DNA of 64,000 bases, from positions 7,876,501 to 7,940,500 of the forward strand of contig OY540822.1 of NCBI GenBank assembly GCA_961205875.1, given 5' to 3'. The notes beneath the pieces were generated by a model. It saw only the letters and a list, made by a program, of their open reading frames with translations. It was not told where the DNA came from and searched no databases. This document shows positions 11,551-23,169 of this stretch, piece by piece; within the stretch, counting starts at the first letter, position 1; each line of letters starts with the position of its first letter. A program made the translations under genes and the position numbers. This DNA comes from Sialis fuliginosa (Eukaryota > Arthropoda > Insecta > Megaloptera > Sialidae).

Positions 11551-11672
11551 GTTCACTTTGGGTGTACAGTACAAGAGTGGCACATAAATTATTTACATTT
11601 TTGTGTATTGTGTGCTGCTTGCGATATTATCCAGACATGTGCCGCTCCTATACTGCAGACCCAAAGTGAAAC
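11551..11672. repeat. Imperfect hairpin with TTCACTTTGGGT arms
   Basis: TTCACTTTGGGTGTACAGTA near 11552 is the imperfect inverse of TACTGCAGACCCAAAGTGAA ending near 11670. The enclosed sequence has no evident function. Confidence 0.5.
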
Positions 11673-11864
11673 TGCAGTAGGTACATGCTTTTATATTTTA
11701 TCTGGAATAAAACGAAAACACAGAAAAAAATTGCATTGGACCATGTTTTATATTTATCGAAAAAAAAATTATAGAAAATAATATTCCGCTTAAACATTAA
11801 AATTTTCCGCTCAAACTTGTGCGATATCCGAATAAAATATCGGTATGGAGAACCATACATGACT

Positions 11865-12557
11865 TCCATGTTCTTTCTATCTTTTTAAATAATTTTTAAA
11901 TATAAATTTTTTGAAAAATATTATATTAATATAATCTACTACTATGAATATAAATTTCGTAATACATAAAAAACATATATACTTACGACGGTTACAGCTC
12001 TTTTTGCCATTTGTATATAAATATTAGTTTTCTAATGTCCAAAACATAATACACATTCGTAGAAAAACTAATTTTACAATTTGAATTTAGTTGCATTTGT
12101 TTCCAAGGTAACGTGAATTAATGACATATTAGTATTTAAAATTCAAATTTTAAGGGTGTTTTACCCCTTTAATGGCTGTTTAGGCACGTACAAATAATAA
12201 ATGTCCCTTAGATTCAATTGAACTGCAAATGTACCAAATCTTATCAAAATTAGTGAGATAATACTCGCAATATTCACTTTTTAGACGAAAAAAGATACAA
12301 AATAAGGTCTGGAGTACTCACTGAGACAAACATTTTCCCCAAAAATAATTCAGATCGGTGCATTTTTACAGTAGTTATCGTGAACGAAAGAAAATTCTAC
12401 ATCCGCACAGACACACAGACACACGCATAGCCGCCATGCGGAAATTAACTTTTCTTTACGTTTTGAAGTTAGTACAATCAGAGTTTGTCATTTTCTCGGA
12501 TACGATTTTACGATGGTATTACAATACTTCCATTTCCTTCGGAACATGGAAGTAAAA
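11865..12557 (-). repeat. Dispersed repeat, ~690 bp, inverse copy of 59297-60025
   Basis: The two loci align over their whole length in opposite orientation, including TTACGACGGTTACAGC, AGGCACGTACAAATAATAAA and GCCGCCATGCGGAAATTAA. A third fragment is at 1-76. Open frames inside are not conserved between copies. The element class is unknown. Confidence 0.7.
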
Positions 12558-13653
12558 ATGTGCATGCGAAAATTTTATATTCGAATTTTGTGAATTATTT
12601 ATGCACGAGACATTGAACCTAAGAATCCTGGGTCTCATAAGTGTCTCCTGTCCTGATCACCCTAGGGAAATTTCCCTTCCCACCGATAATCCAGCTTTGT
12701 ATCGACTTACAAACTGTTTGTTTAATTTCCGTAAGATTATAAAAATTACTGTTCTATAATCCCTCCTCCTATAATAATTTAATTTTTATAATTCAAACGT
12801 TAAATATGAGCACCGACATTTTAAATTAATTTATTCTTTTAATCGAGTTGATTAAAGGTTAAATAATTGAGAAGCTACTCAAAAATAATTGCAATATTAA
12901 CATAGAATTATAACGCAGATTTAATACGTAAAATATTAATTATAATACTATTTCGCAGTTCAGAGTTTTATGTCGCAAAACGGGCTTTTATTTTTGTCAA
13001 TCCGATACCTTTAAGTTTTTTTTTTTATAAACAATTGAATTTTTTATTTTATTTACTTATATTTGACTCATTATTCCTTTGGGTTCATATTAAAACTGTC
13101 AGTCAAGTTTGTATATAAAATTTTTGCATATATTTATCATTTGTTGTAAATAATATAGGTATTTTTATAAATGCGCAAATATACAGAAAATTTACATAAA
13201 CATTATTACATTAATGCAATAAACTGGACTGAAATCTCCTAAGCAGTCTACACTCTACATATATTATATATTATACATTATATACCTACATGTTAAATGG
13301 AATGTATAGTCTACCCAATACCAGTGTTACCTGTTATTAAAATATCGACTTGGTTTACTATGCACATTAATTATTATAATATGTTGTGTAAATGATATCA
13401 GACAATATTATAAAACATACAAAAAGTTTATATGCAAGTATATTCCAGAGAATTCTATATAAAAAACGGACGGACGACAAAGTGAGATTAATAGGTTTCT
13501 TCGGAAATCTAAAAAGATACACAGTGCAGTAAGTATGTACAACCTTTTTTTTTAATTAACCCCACTAAAAGTAAATTTCCCCTTGATTTCTTTCCTTTCC
13601 ACTAGACGCTATTTTAAGATTTTGAAGTTTTTTATAACTGTAATATAAGTTTA
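12558..13653. other. No gene recognised
   Basis: A/T-rich sequence with a slightly GC-richer patch at 12600-12720 that carries no convincing open frame. Confidence 0.45.
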
Positions 13654-13959
13654 ATGTACGGTATTATAAAGGAGCTAGCAAGCACATTCAAATGGGGTAT
13701 TAATTCTGTACTAGTATCTATGGAATTTAGAGCAGTGATACTTCAACTAATTGTAACACATTTCGCATCTTTGACTGTACAAAATAATTTTCATAATATT
13801 ACCACTGTTTTAATACCGTTGGTATTTACCTACAACGCGTGTGCGAAACTTGTCAAAGTCTTCAACAAACTCCAAAAGAACTGTCATATAAGTTTGATAT
13901 CTCATTTGAAAGTGCTTGCTAGCTAGCAAATTTGCTAGCTCCTTTATAATACCGGACAT
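13654..13959 (+). mobile_element. CCGGTAT-family MITE copy 1, with a through-running ORF
   Basis: Starts ATGTACGGTATTATAAAGGA and ends with the inverse TCCTTTATAATACCGGACAT; both ends also hold GCTAGC. A 90-codon open frame (13654-13926) begins at the ATG in the terminal repeat and runs nearly to the other end. Closely related frames are open in the copies at 26441 and 44508. No transposase similarity recognised. Confidence 0.75.
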
Positions 13960-14237
13960 AAATCTTGTAAAATGAAAGTATCACACAATACTATTACTAT
14001 AAATCAAAAAAGGCGGACAATGGACCCGATTTCCAAAGCATTTTTATGTGAAAGAAACCGCAAAATTATGTTTTTCACGTAATCATTTCACATTGAATTA
14101 GAAATCAATGATTTTTGGATTGTTCCTCTACTTGTGCTAAGATTCTTGGTCAACGGGAAGGACCTTATTGGTTTTGAAGATCAGTGAGTTAGTCTGTCAG
14201 TATCAAAATACAAAATAACATGAATATTAGTTAAGAT

Positions 14238-14484
14238 TAGGGTGACCAGATTTTAGTTTTGGTAAACCCTGAGATGTAAATGAAGACACCTTTTTTATTT
14301 TATCTTATCAATTTTATTTTTATTTTCATAAAATTTGTTGTGCTCTATTTTTGACGACCGTTTTTTTTTTTTTTAGTCGTCATTTTTTGCAAAACACGGA
14401 GAAATTGCACCCAAACCCGGATCCCGGAGATTCAGTATGCAAACCCTGAGACTCCGAGTCAAAACCAAAGACCTGGTCACCCTA
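14238..14484. mobile_element. Non-autonomous hAT-type element, 247 bp, TSD gttaagat
   Basis: Ends TAGGGTGACCAGA and ACCTGGTCACCCTA are inverted repeats. The flanking 8-mers at 14230-14237 and 14485-14492 are both gttaagat. Non-coding. Confidence 0.85.
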
Positions 14485-15019
14485 GTTAAGATCCGGATTA
14501 CCCGGAGTTTTTGACGTTTTAATTTTCATATACGGGGTTTAACTGGTAACGGGTGGATAGTACATTGCTGTGGGTTATAAGCACAGGTAGAAAAGTGCCG
14601 GTATTTGTTATGCGTGGGTCGAAAAATGAAAGTTCCTTCTTGTACGCTACACATACTATGTACGAGTCCCAAAGGTGTTACTGTACAGGTTCGGACTCAG
14701 TAACGCCGTCATATTGGCGCCACTAATCATAATTAGTTGCATGTATAACGGATAAATGACAGTGTTGCCAACATACTAATTATATACGTATGTATCATAT
14801 GTATAATATATACGGTAAAATCGCTTTCTATGGGATTTAATTGTTCAGTGAGCTTCTATATAATGTTTAATTGTTTCTACTTATCTTTAAAAATAAACTC
14901 TTGCGTGTTTAAACTTTATGTTTCTACTCTTTCTAATGTCGCGTTGACACCAAAAAGAGAAGACAGTAACATGGTGTTTTAAAATAGCAACACAACCATC
15001 TAATTCGAGAATTGAGTTA

Positions 15020-15734
15020 CAGTCGGGACTCGTTTATTGTAACGCTCGTTTATTTTCAACTCTAGTTTATCGTAAATGCCGACTTTCGTTTATTGTAAAT
15101 TTTTTCTCCTCCTTCACCTCCCACCATTCTCGAGTTATGGCGTAAACGAACATATTTTTGAAATTTTTGTAGAATTAATTAGAGATACTTATCACCGTCG
15201 TCACTCGTCACCTTGCTCATATTCGAAATTAAAAGTAAAGTAAAATTATTTCACTATCACGATTAACTATTAACGATAAATATTAAATACCAAGGTTTAC
15301 ATACATAGTCTCTATAGCTCCTTGACCAATCAGCGTTGGCGCGGGATTTCAAGTCACCACGAAGATGTATTCAAATGTTTGGCATCACAGAACGTATTGC
15401 CAACTTAAGAATATTAAAAATGACACTTCCCGAATAGATAAAATTGTCTGTGATAGCTTTTTCATGATTTTGCAATGTCGAATTTGTACTTCTTTGATTG
15501 TATATGTTGTTAAAATATCAAAAAATACGAAGACAAGAATAAATAAAGGATTTCTTGTATTTGATATTCTATTATACATTTATAACATTTGAATACATCT
15601 TCGTGGTGATGTCAATTCCCGCGCCAACGCTGATTGGTCAAGGATCTACACATAACTTGGTGGGAGCCCCTCTCGACTTAAAATAAACGCGCGTCATATA
15701 ATTCAGAAGGTTTAAAATAAATGAGTCCCGACTG
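15020..15734. mobile_element. TA-flanked foldback element, 715 bp
   Basis: Starts CAGTCGGGACTCGTTTATT and ends AAATGAGTCCCGACTG, with TA on each side (pogo/Tc1-like). Inside is a second inverted pair: CCTTGACCAATCAGCGTTGG near 15320 and its inverse near 15645, followed inwards by a shared GAAGATGTATTCAAATG. This suggests a palindromic core or a nested element. The overlapping ORFs on both strands inside the core are a by-product. Confidence 0.75.
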
Positions 15735-16094
15735 TATATATATTTGTATTTATTTAAGGCTGTATTGCGGTGTGACGATTTTAAATTATTGATTTTTTAA
15801 ATACATATTTTGAAAGTTAAATAAATTGAGAGTATGTTGTGAAAATTGTAGACCGAAATTTAAAGTATTTACGAATGTCAGTTTGAATCATGATACCTAC
15901 AAATATATATCTTTCCACCATGAGTTTGAATGAAAAAATATGCATTTTACAATATAAATAAACGGATTTTTATAAATTACAATAAAGAACTTACAAGAAA
16001 GGTAACCTATTTATTTATTTTTGATTTTCATACAAATTCTAAGATAAGACCTGGTGTTTCCTGGGAGAAAATATAATTTTACACGATTTTTACT

Positions 16095-16265
16095 GAATGG
16101 ATTTTATTCCGGTTTTCACTAATAGATAGGTTTTGTTTAGGTGTATAATTTGTGGATATTTTGGGTAAATTTCATGAAGCCGGAAAAAACAATTCGTGGT
16201 GAACCGTGTGTTGTTAGCATGTTGGGTGGGCATGTCGGGTGGGCATGATTACTTTATGTTTAATT
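16095..16265 (+). repeat. Dispersed repeat fragment (TTTTATTCCGGTTTTCACTA)
   Basis: Similar to 46670-46800 (GGATTTTATTCTGGTTTTCAC, then GTGTAATTTGTGGATATTTT) and weakly to 7620-7675 and 28305-28365. A common kind of old interspersed repeat in insects; class unknown. Confidence 0.5.
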
Positions 16266-17084
16266 AAATTAATATCACCGGGTAACACCGGGCCAATGCG
16301 CTAGTCATGTTATAAATTAACTTTTGTATGTATTCAAGTTGAAATTTTCCTATGAAATTTCTATGAAAAGTGAAATTAAAACCATCAAATTTGACTAAAA
16401 AAATTTGAGTTTCAGATTTCGTTAAAAACTTCCCACCATCCATCCATCTTTTTTTCGAGGAGTTCGCTTTGACCCCCAAAGTTAGTTAGAATGATAATGC
16501 AAAAAATGTTATTCGAAAAGGTTAACATTAGCCATCTAGGGTTAAAGAATAGATAAAATAGTGTTGCTTTATTGCAACCCAGCACACGTGGGGAATAATG
16601 CGACGGACTCGGTAGTGGATAACAATTCCTGACAAAATATTTTAAATTTATTGTTTTATTCCGGCTCTGTGATAGATGATTCGAAGCACCTTGTTAGAAG
16701 CGTAGCGAAACCTCCAAAACCACCCCTGTATAACATGAAGACAGTTCCAAAAACACAATATCCAAGTTGCAAATGCAATTCATACTATCTGGTACATGTA
16801 CAAACATGTTAAATCGGTCTTAATAACACAATAACAGTTATTATACTTGAACATGTGTACTTTGGTAATAAGGTTTGGTAACGTTATATATGCACTGTGT
16901 ATATCTTATCTCTGCTGGCACTCAAGAGAGTTTCTAGTGCTAGTAATAATGTGAGAATCAACTATTTTATCAGAACTGATATTTGACATGACATTGTTTT
17001 ATAGCTGTTTATTTCGTATGAGTGATATTATTGTAGTTGTGCATTTATACCAACAATAAACAAGTAAAATAACTTGGGTTGCCC

Positions 17085-17901
17085 CATAGACATAGAGAAT
17101 GGACAGTGCATTCTGTATTAACTCAATGGTGTAACATCTGTTCAAAAAGGGAGAGAGAAATGCAGTGTAGTTTGAAATATATCTACCTCTTTTTCTAAGA
17201 ATCTGATTGGTAGCTTACTATAGTTCAGGGTAGTATTTCTGTCAGATATATTTTTATATATCTATCTTGTGATTTTTGTGCAATAAGTTTTTTATTAGAA
17301 AAGTAAATAATATAAACAATAAACATAGGTACTATAATGGTTCATATTTCATTGAGGAAATTAAAAAAAAACATCAATTGATCTGATAGAAATTTGCAAA
17401 ATTATGAACGGATATTCCGGGAAAATAACATTTTTGCTACCAAAAATATTAAATATATATTAATAAAAAATAGTTTTAAATCAATTCCCATGTGGTTGCT
17501 ACAAAATGATTGCACTTACAAACAGTACATACAAGATTTACTTAACAAATTTTTTTTTGATATTAGAACAAGATATTAAAATTGGTTAAAAAAATTCGAA
17601 ACTTATATTCTTTAGAAATCAATAATTGTTTCTTTTTTTAAATAATTTTTTTTATAACGTTAATTATTTTAACCTCTTTATATACATATAACATAGTATA
17701 ATAATATCATATATTAATCAACAGTAGATTAATATATTATGATAATATCTATGAATATTTTTAATGTTAGGGACTAAGAATGAAATAGTTACACTCCTGT
17801 TTAAAAAAAGGACAAGTATATTCCAAACCTGTTTCTATCTCTTTCTTTTGACACGGCTTCTTCTCTCGGGTCAGATGCCTGGTCCATTCTCTATGTCTAT
17901 G
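17085..17901. mobile_element. Non-autonomous hAT-type element, 817 bp, TSD ggttgccc
   Basis: CATAGACATAGAGAATGGA at the left end is the exact inverse of TCCATTCTCTATGTCTATG at the right end. The flanking 8-mers 17077-17084 and 17902-17909 are both ggttgccc. The interior is A/T-rich with no transposase. Confidence 0.88.
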
Positions 17902-18777
17902 GGTTGCCCGTAAAATGCACACACCAATCTATATATATAAAACGCAACGTTTCTCTATCTGTTAGTGTGGTTATCACTGTTTCTCCGGGCTCCGGGTTTC
18001 GATGCAATTTCTCAACACAAATTTACTGGTAACATAGATTGATAAATTTGAAAACTTATCAAATTTTATCATGATAACTCATCGTATCTGTGAAGAAAAA
18101 AAAAGAAAAAGATGAACATTTTAATTATTATTAATTGCAAAAAAAAGTTTTTTATCTTTGTAATAAACTAAACAATAATATACACAACAAATGTCAAGGA
18201 AAATTTTAGAAAGTATGCCACAAACTATATTTGGAATTATGAAGTTAACGGAATCGATTGATTTTTTTAAAATTAATTGCAAATTTTTCTACTTCAGTTA
18301 GCTAAATTTAAATGGGGTTCTATTATGATAACAGACGATGTGAATCTAACTAAAAAGTATTAAAATTCGACACAATATATATTTTTATAGACATAGACAT
18401 ACCTATTTATTATTCTGTAAAACTCTGCATCGAGTATAGATATATATACATGTCAATATAAGAATAAACAAAACAATGAAAATAAAAATAAACAAAATAA
18501 TAATAAAAAATATAAAATATAATGTAAGGGAAAAGAAGAAGAAGAAAAAAAGTATACAGTTTTATAAAATAACTTACAAAAAGTAAAAAATAAAATTCAT
18601 TCTTCAAGAAATTCTTCTATTTTGTAATAACATCGATCCAACAACAGTGACTTTAACTCTTTATTGAATTTATTTAGAGGTAATAATTTTAGTTCTTTAG
18701 GCAATTTATTGTAAATTTTAATAGCATAATTCATAGGCCCTTTTTATAAACAGTAGATAAGGAAGTAGCAGTTTGTA

Positions 18778-19127
18778 CAGTCGCCTGCAGAACTCGTCTG
18801 GCACTCTAAAGGCTAGAATCGCTTACAACAGATTCCAAAAGTTTAATATATTTAAATACTAAAATTCGGAATATCAAATATTTATTGCCACAAAATTTAC
18901 GTATACAATTTTCAATAGATTACATAATAATTTAATTGCACAAATATATATGAGTATTATAAACGAAGAGTAGTTCTTTATCTAGCAAATGAATTTCAAA
19001 ATATCTGTCTTTGTTTGATACAGGGAGAAATGATTTAAATATTATAATAATCAAATGGGAGGAGCCTACTAAGTTTGTGATAAACGAAAATGAATACAAA
19101 CTGCAAGACCATTAATGCAGGCGACTG
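18778..19127. mobile_element. TA-flanked MITE, 350 bp, copy 1
   Basis: Ends CAGTCGCCTGCAG and CTGCATTAATG-type termini (inverse CAGTCGCCTGCAT), with TA on both sides. Closely matches 54763-55153 along its length, with a ~40-bp internal deletion. Confidence 0.8.
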
Positions 19128-19129
19128 TA

Positions 19130-22100
19130 CATAGTAATCTTTATTTCTTGTGTTATAATTGTGGAAACATACGTTATTATCAAATAAATGTGTTTCTTTT
19201 TTTATAAATAATGAACATTCTAATATATAGAGACCTGTTATAGTTAATTTTTTAAGTTGTTTGAAAAGGGGTTGACAAGGTTCACAAGGACTCTTTCCAC
19301 ACATCTTTTTTGAATAAGCTTTGCACATATTTTAACAGAATACCAATCGATATTAAACTAATTGTTAGTAAATATAGCAACTGTAATGTACTCTTTTAGA
19401 AAATGTAATTTTTTTAAGTGGGTTACTGAAGAAACATAAGAAATAATGAACATTTTATTAACGTGTATACGTAAAACAATTTTAGACCGAGAGTAAAACA
19501 CATGTGTAATGAATTTAAATTAATATGTACATAAGTTCACATAATACGTAAAGTAACAAATATGAGTTCACAAATTCGAAAGACTATATATTTCATGATT
19601 AAAACTACAAACCCAGTAATAACTTAAAAACAGCTCTATAATTGCATTTTAAATGCATGGTAATTTTTGTATTAATCAAAAAATGGCCTTAAGTAAGATG
19701 CAAAAATGTTCCCCACTCATGTAACATAACGACGTATTAAAATTATGATTTTTTTTTAAATAAAACCCAATTTGGGACCGAGATCCCTTATTTATTTTGT
19801 AATTTTTATAACTATATATACAGAACTTGACAGAATCTTTCCTGAGTTTAATTTTATAATTTATTAACTTTTTTCTACACATTGAAAGTGCCCGGAAACT
19901 TTTGTCCTAAAAAAATAAAAACCAGTTGCTCCATTATTTTGAATAATATATGCACCATAAAGATATGTAATTATAATGTTTAACATACATGTTTTTTTAC
20001 ATCAATTAGTGAAGTATTTTTTAAAACAGAGAACGTTATTATGAAAACCAATTAAGTTGTTAAAATAATATTTAAGTTATCTTATCGAATTAAAGCATTT
20101 GATTGCATTAAAACGTTCACAACTTCGACATAATAGTTTGTTATATATTCAAGTGTTTTTAAGATAGTTTAAAAAGTCGATAAGCACGTTTTGTAAAGTG
20201 ATTATTAATATTCAAACGATATTAATATTTATAGAAAGAAACAGAAAATGTATTACGAAAAACTATTGAAAAATTATTTTTACATGACTTTAATTATTTT
20301 TAAAATGATAATAATATGTAAATTATTAATTAATATCTATTTTACGAGTATTTTATGTACAAGTCACTGCACAGTAGTGATGTGAAATTTAGAAATGATT
20401 CGTTCTTTCTGAACGAATCGACTCGAGTCAGTATCTTGTAAAAGATTAGTTCTTTTGTTCTCTTCTTTCAACGGTAATGCAATTTATTCTTTTCTTTCAT
20501 TTCTTTGAAATTCGAAACATTTAAGTTTGTAATTAGTTATAAGTTATAAAAATATGAAAAAAGCGCCGTTAAATAAAATACACAATATTATTACAATGCA
20601 TATCATCTACTACTACATGGGATAAAAAGTCTATTTTAAGGTTGAATTAGCTGGGGCAGATGTGCCGTAATACTTTTCAAGCTATTCCTTTTACATCAAA
20701 TATAATTGTTAATAAAACTAATATAAGATAACATACTACAATTCGGTACCCTCCTTTGATTTTGCTTGCGAGCAGATGTATTTGATTGTTCATGTACACG
20801 CTATCTTATCAGGGGGTTGAGCAATGAATAAAAAAGTTGCGCAGGTCGAAAAAATAGGAGCCAACAAAAATGGACAGATACAATTTTACTGATAGTAAAA
20901 TAAATAGTTCAAGAGTGAGTCGGACAAAATTACAAGACCAAAATGTCCTAAAAAATTACGGTTAAAGGACATTTACATCAATTCATGAGTTGAGTGGTTT
21001 TTTAATGCATTTTTTAAATTAGAAACAGAGAATCTAAAGTAAATAGATTGTTTCAAGCAATTAAATTATAGTTTTTATGAGGCTATTCTAAAATGCATTT
21101 TATCATAAATATTATACATATGATATAAAAAACTACTGTTTCAAAAATACCCGTTCTAAATAAATGTAAAAAGTATGTAAATTGGTATTTAAATGTTAAT
21201 TTGCACAATAAAAAACATACATGAAAAAACGATTTAAGTGACAGAAGATATTTCTCAAGAACTATAATATTTAAATATTATTTTACAAATATGTAGGTGG
21301 GGCAGATCTCTATTGCAAGATGTCGATAGAGTTTCTATATTTTATTTGTCATTCATTATTGAAAATAATACATATTTAGATTCTTCTTTCAATATTTATT
21401 TTGTCAGTTAGTAACTTATTCAATCAGCTGTTTATTTAGAAAGAGGTTTTACAAATATATAAGGTGCTGGTACACTTTAAGAGCAAATTGTATTTTTTGT
21501 AATTCTCATTAACTCATGCTACTAGTAATCTAATAATAAATTAAAAATATATTTTTATCTTTTAGCCCCCATCTAGCCTGTTGATATGTACGGCTCTGTA
21601 CGCATTTGAAAATATTCTCTACTCACGTAAAACTAAAGTAAAGAAATAAACGTCTAATTATTTTCCTTGATATCTTCATTACATTGTTAAAAATCATAAT
21701 ATTATAAAATATAAAATAATATTTTGAGAGAGAATTTTTATGAAATGGGATTGACTTTTATAAAAATTATTCAAAATAATTTAGAATGTATTGTCGTATT
21801 ACAAGGCAGTTGTCGGAAGAATCTACATAGTATAGCTCGGGGTTATACTCACATCCCCTTTTATAGGTATAAAATGAGAGTTTATCTTTACAAGTGAATT
21901 TATTGTACGTTTTAACATCCAATAAAAAAGTTTTTTTTCACTTTATTATTATGTTCTTCGCCCAACATTATCGTCTTGTTCTTTTGTGCGTCCCAAAATG
22001 ATTTTCTTTTTCACTGTTTTTTCTAGTTTTAAACTTGTCTAACAACTTATATTTAAAGCTTACATTTTATATATTTTATTTTTACAACTATGTATTATAC

Positions 22101-22312
22101 CCACCTTTTAAAAGATAAAAAACCCCTATAAAAGTATTACAGACTCCTATGGACAGAGCTGTTTTCCGCCTAGATCCGCGAGAATAAATAAATCTCAAAA
22201 AATAATTACTTATCTATGTATAAACTTTTACACACTGATTTCAAAATCAAATCCGACCATCCGTTCAAAAGAGATTTTTCTCCAAAATTTTGAAAAAACT
22301 AGTACTAGACTA
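19130..22312. other. Long A/T-rich stretch, no gene
   Basis: No spliced or long open frame is seen. Near 20383 CAGTAGTGATGTGAAATTTA followed by GATTCGTTCTTTCTGAACGA looks like a single hAT-type end. The rest is unassigned. Confidence 0.45.
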
Positions 22313-22314
22313 TA

Positions 22315-23167
22315 CAGGGTGGGGCATTTAAAGTGTTACAGTTGATTATCTCAGAACCATCGCATATTTGAAAAAAATATTTTAACCAAAAAATGTGGGT
22401 AATCGAATAGTAATATTTATTTGCTATTTTAACGTGGCCTTCAAGGATATTTACAGGTCAACATCAATTTTTTAAATAGGAACATATAGTTTTTATTTAG
22501 TAATCTTATTTTACGTGAAAAAATACGAATCTTTCATTGAAAACTTTTTTTTGAACAACCCAAGCTTTCCAAGGTATCTAACAAAATAATTCGAGATTTT
22601 GAACTTTCAAGAATTTTTTACTCAAAAACCACAAACTTTAGAAAAAAAGTACAAGATACAAAAAATGTTTATTTTGGTCTAATAAAACTTGGAGAATTAC
22701 TCTAGATTTTTTTTAACATTTCGTACTTTTTTTTGTTTTTGCTAAAATAAAATAAATAGAAAAAGTTTTTAAAATTTTTTTAAATAATTCTCCACGCTTT
22801 ATTAGACCAAAATAAAAATTTTGTGTATCTTGTACTTTTTTTCTAAAGTTTGTGGTTTCTGAGTAAAAAATTCTTGAAAGTTCAAAATCTCGAATTATTT
22901 TGTTAGATACCTTTTGGAAAGCTTGGGTTGTTCAAAAAAAAGTTTTCAATAAAAAATTCGTGCTTTTTCACGTAGAATAAGATTACTTAATAAAAACTAT
23001 ACGTTCCTATTTAAAAAAATGATGTTGACCTTCAAATATCCTTGAAAGCCACTTTAAAATAGCAAATAAATATTGCTATTTGATTACCCCCTTACAACCA
23101 AACATTTTTTTCAAATATGCGATGGTTCTGAGATAATCAAATGTAACACTTTAAATGCCCCACCCTG
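22315..23167. mobile_element. 853-bp TA-flanked foldback element, copy 1
   Basis: CAGGGTGGGGCATTTAAAGTG at the left is inverted at the right end, with TA on both sides. The arms are almost fully palindromic for about 400 bp each, so a transcript would form one long hairpin. A second copy of exactly the same length is at 38458-39310. No ORF. Confidence 0.88.
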
Positions 23168-23169
23168 TA

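Noticed and set aside
14540..14735. ~58-codon plus frame ending VTPSYWRH
   Set aside because: Open by eye but without start, splice sites or known domain; may be an old repeat.
22315..23167. CRISPR-like or tandem array
   Set aside because: The repetition is one large inverted palindrome, not spaced direct repeats, and the genome is eukaryotic.
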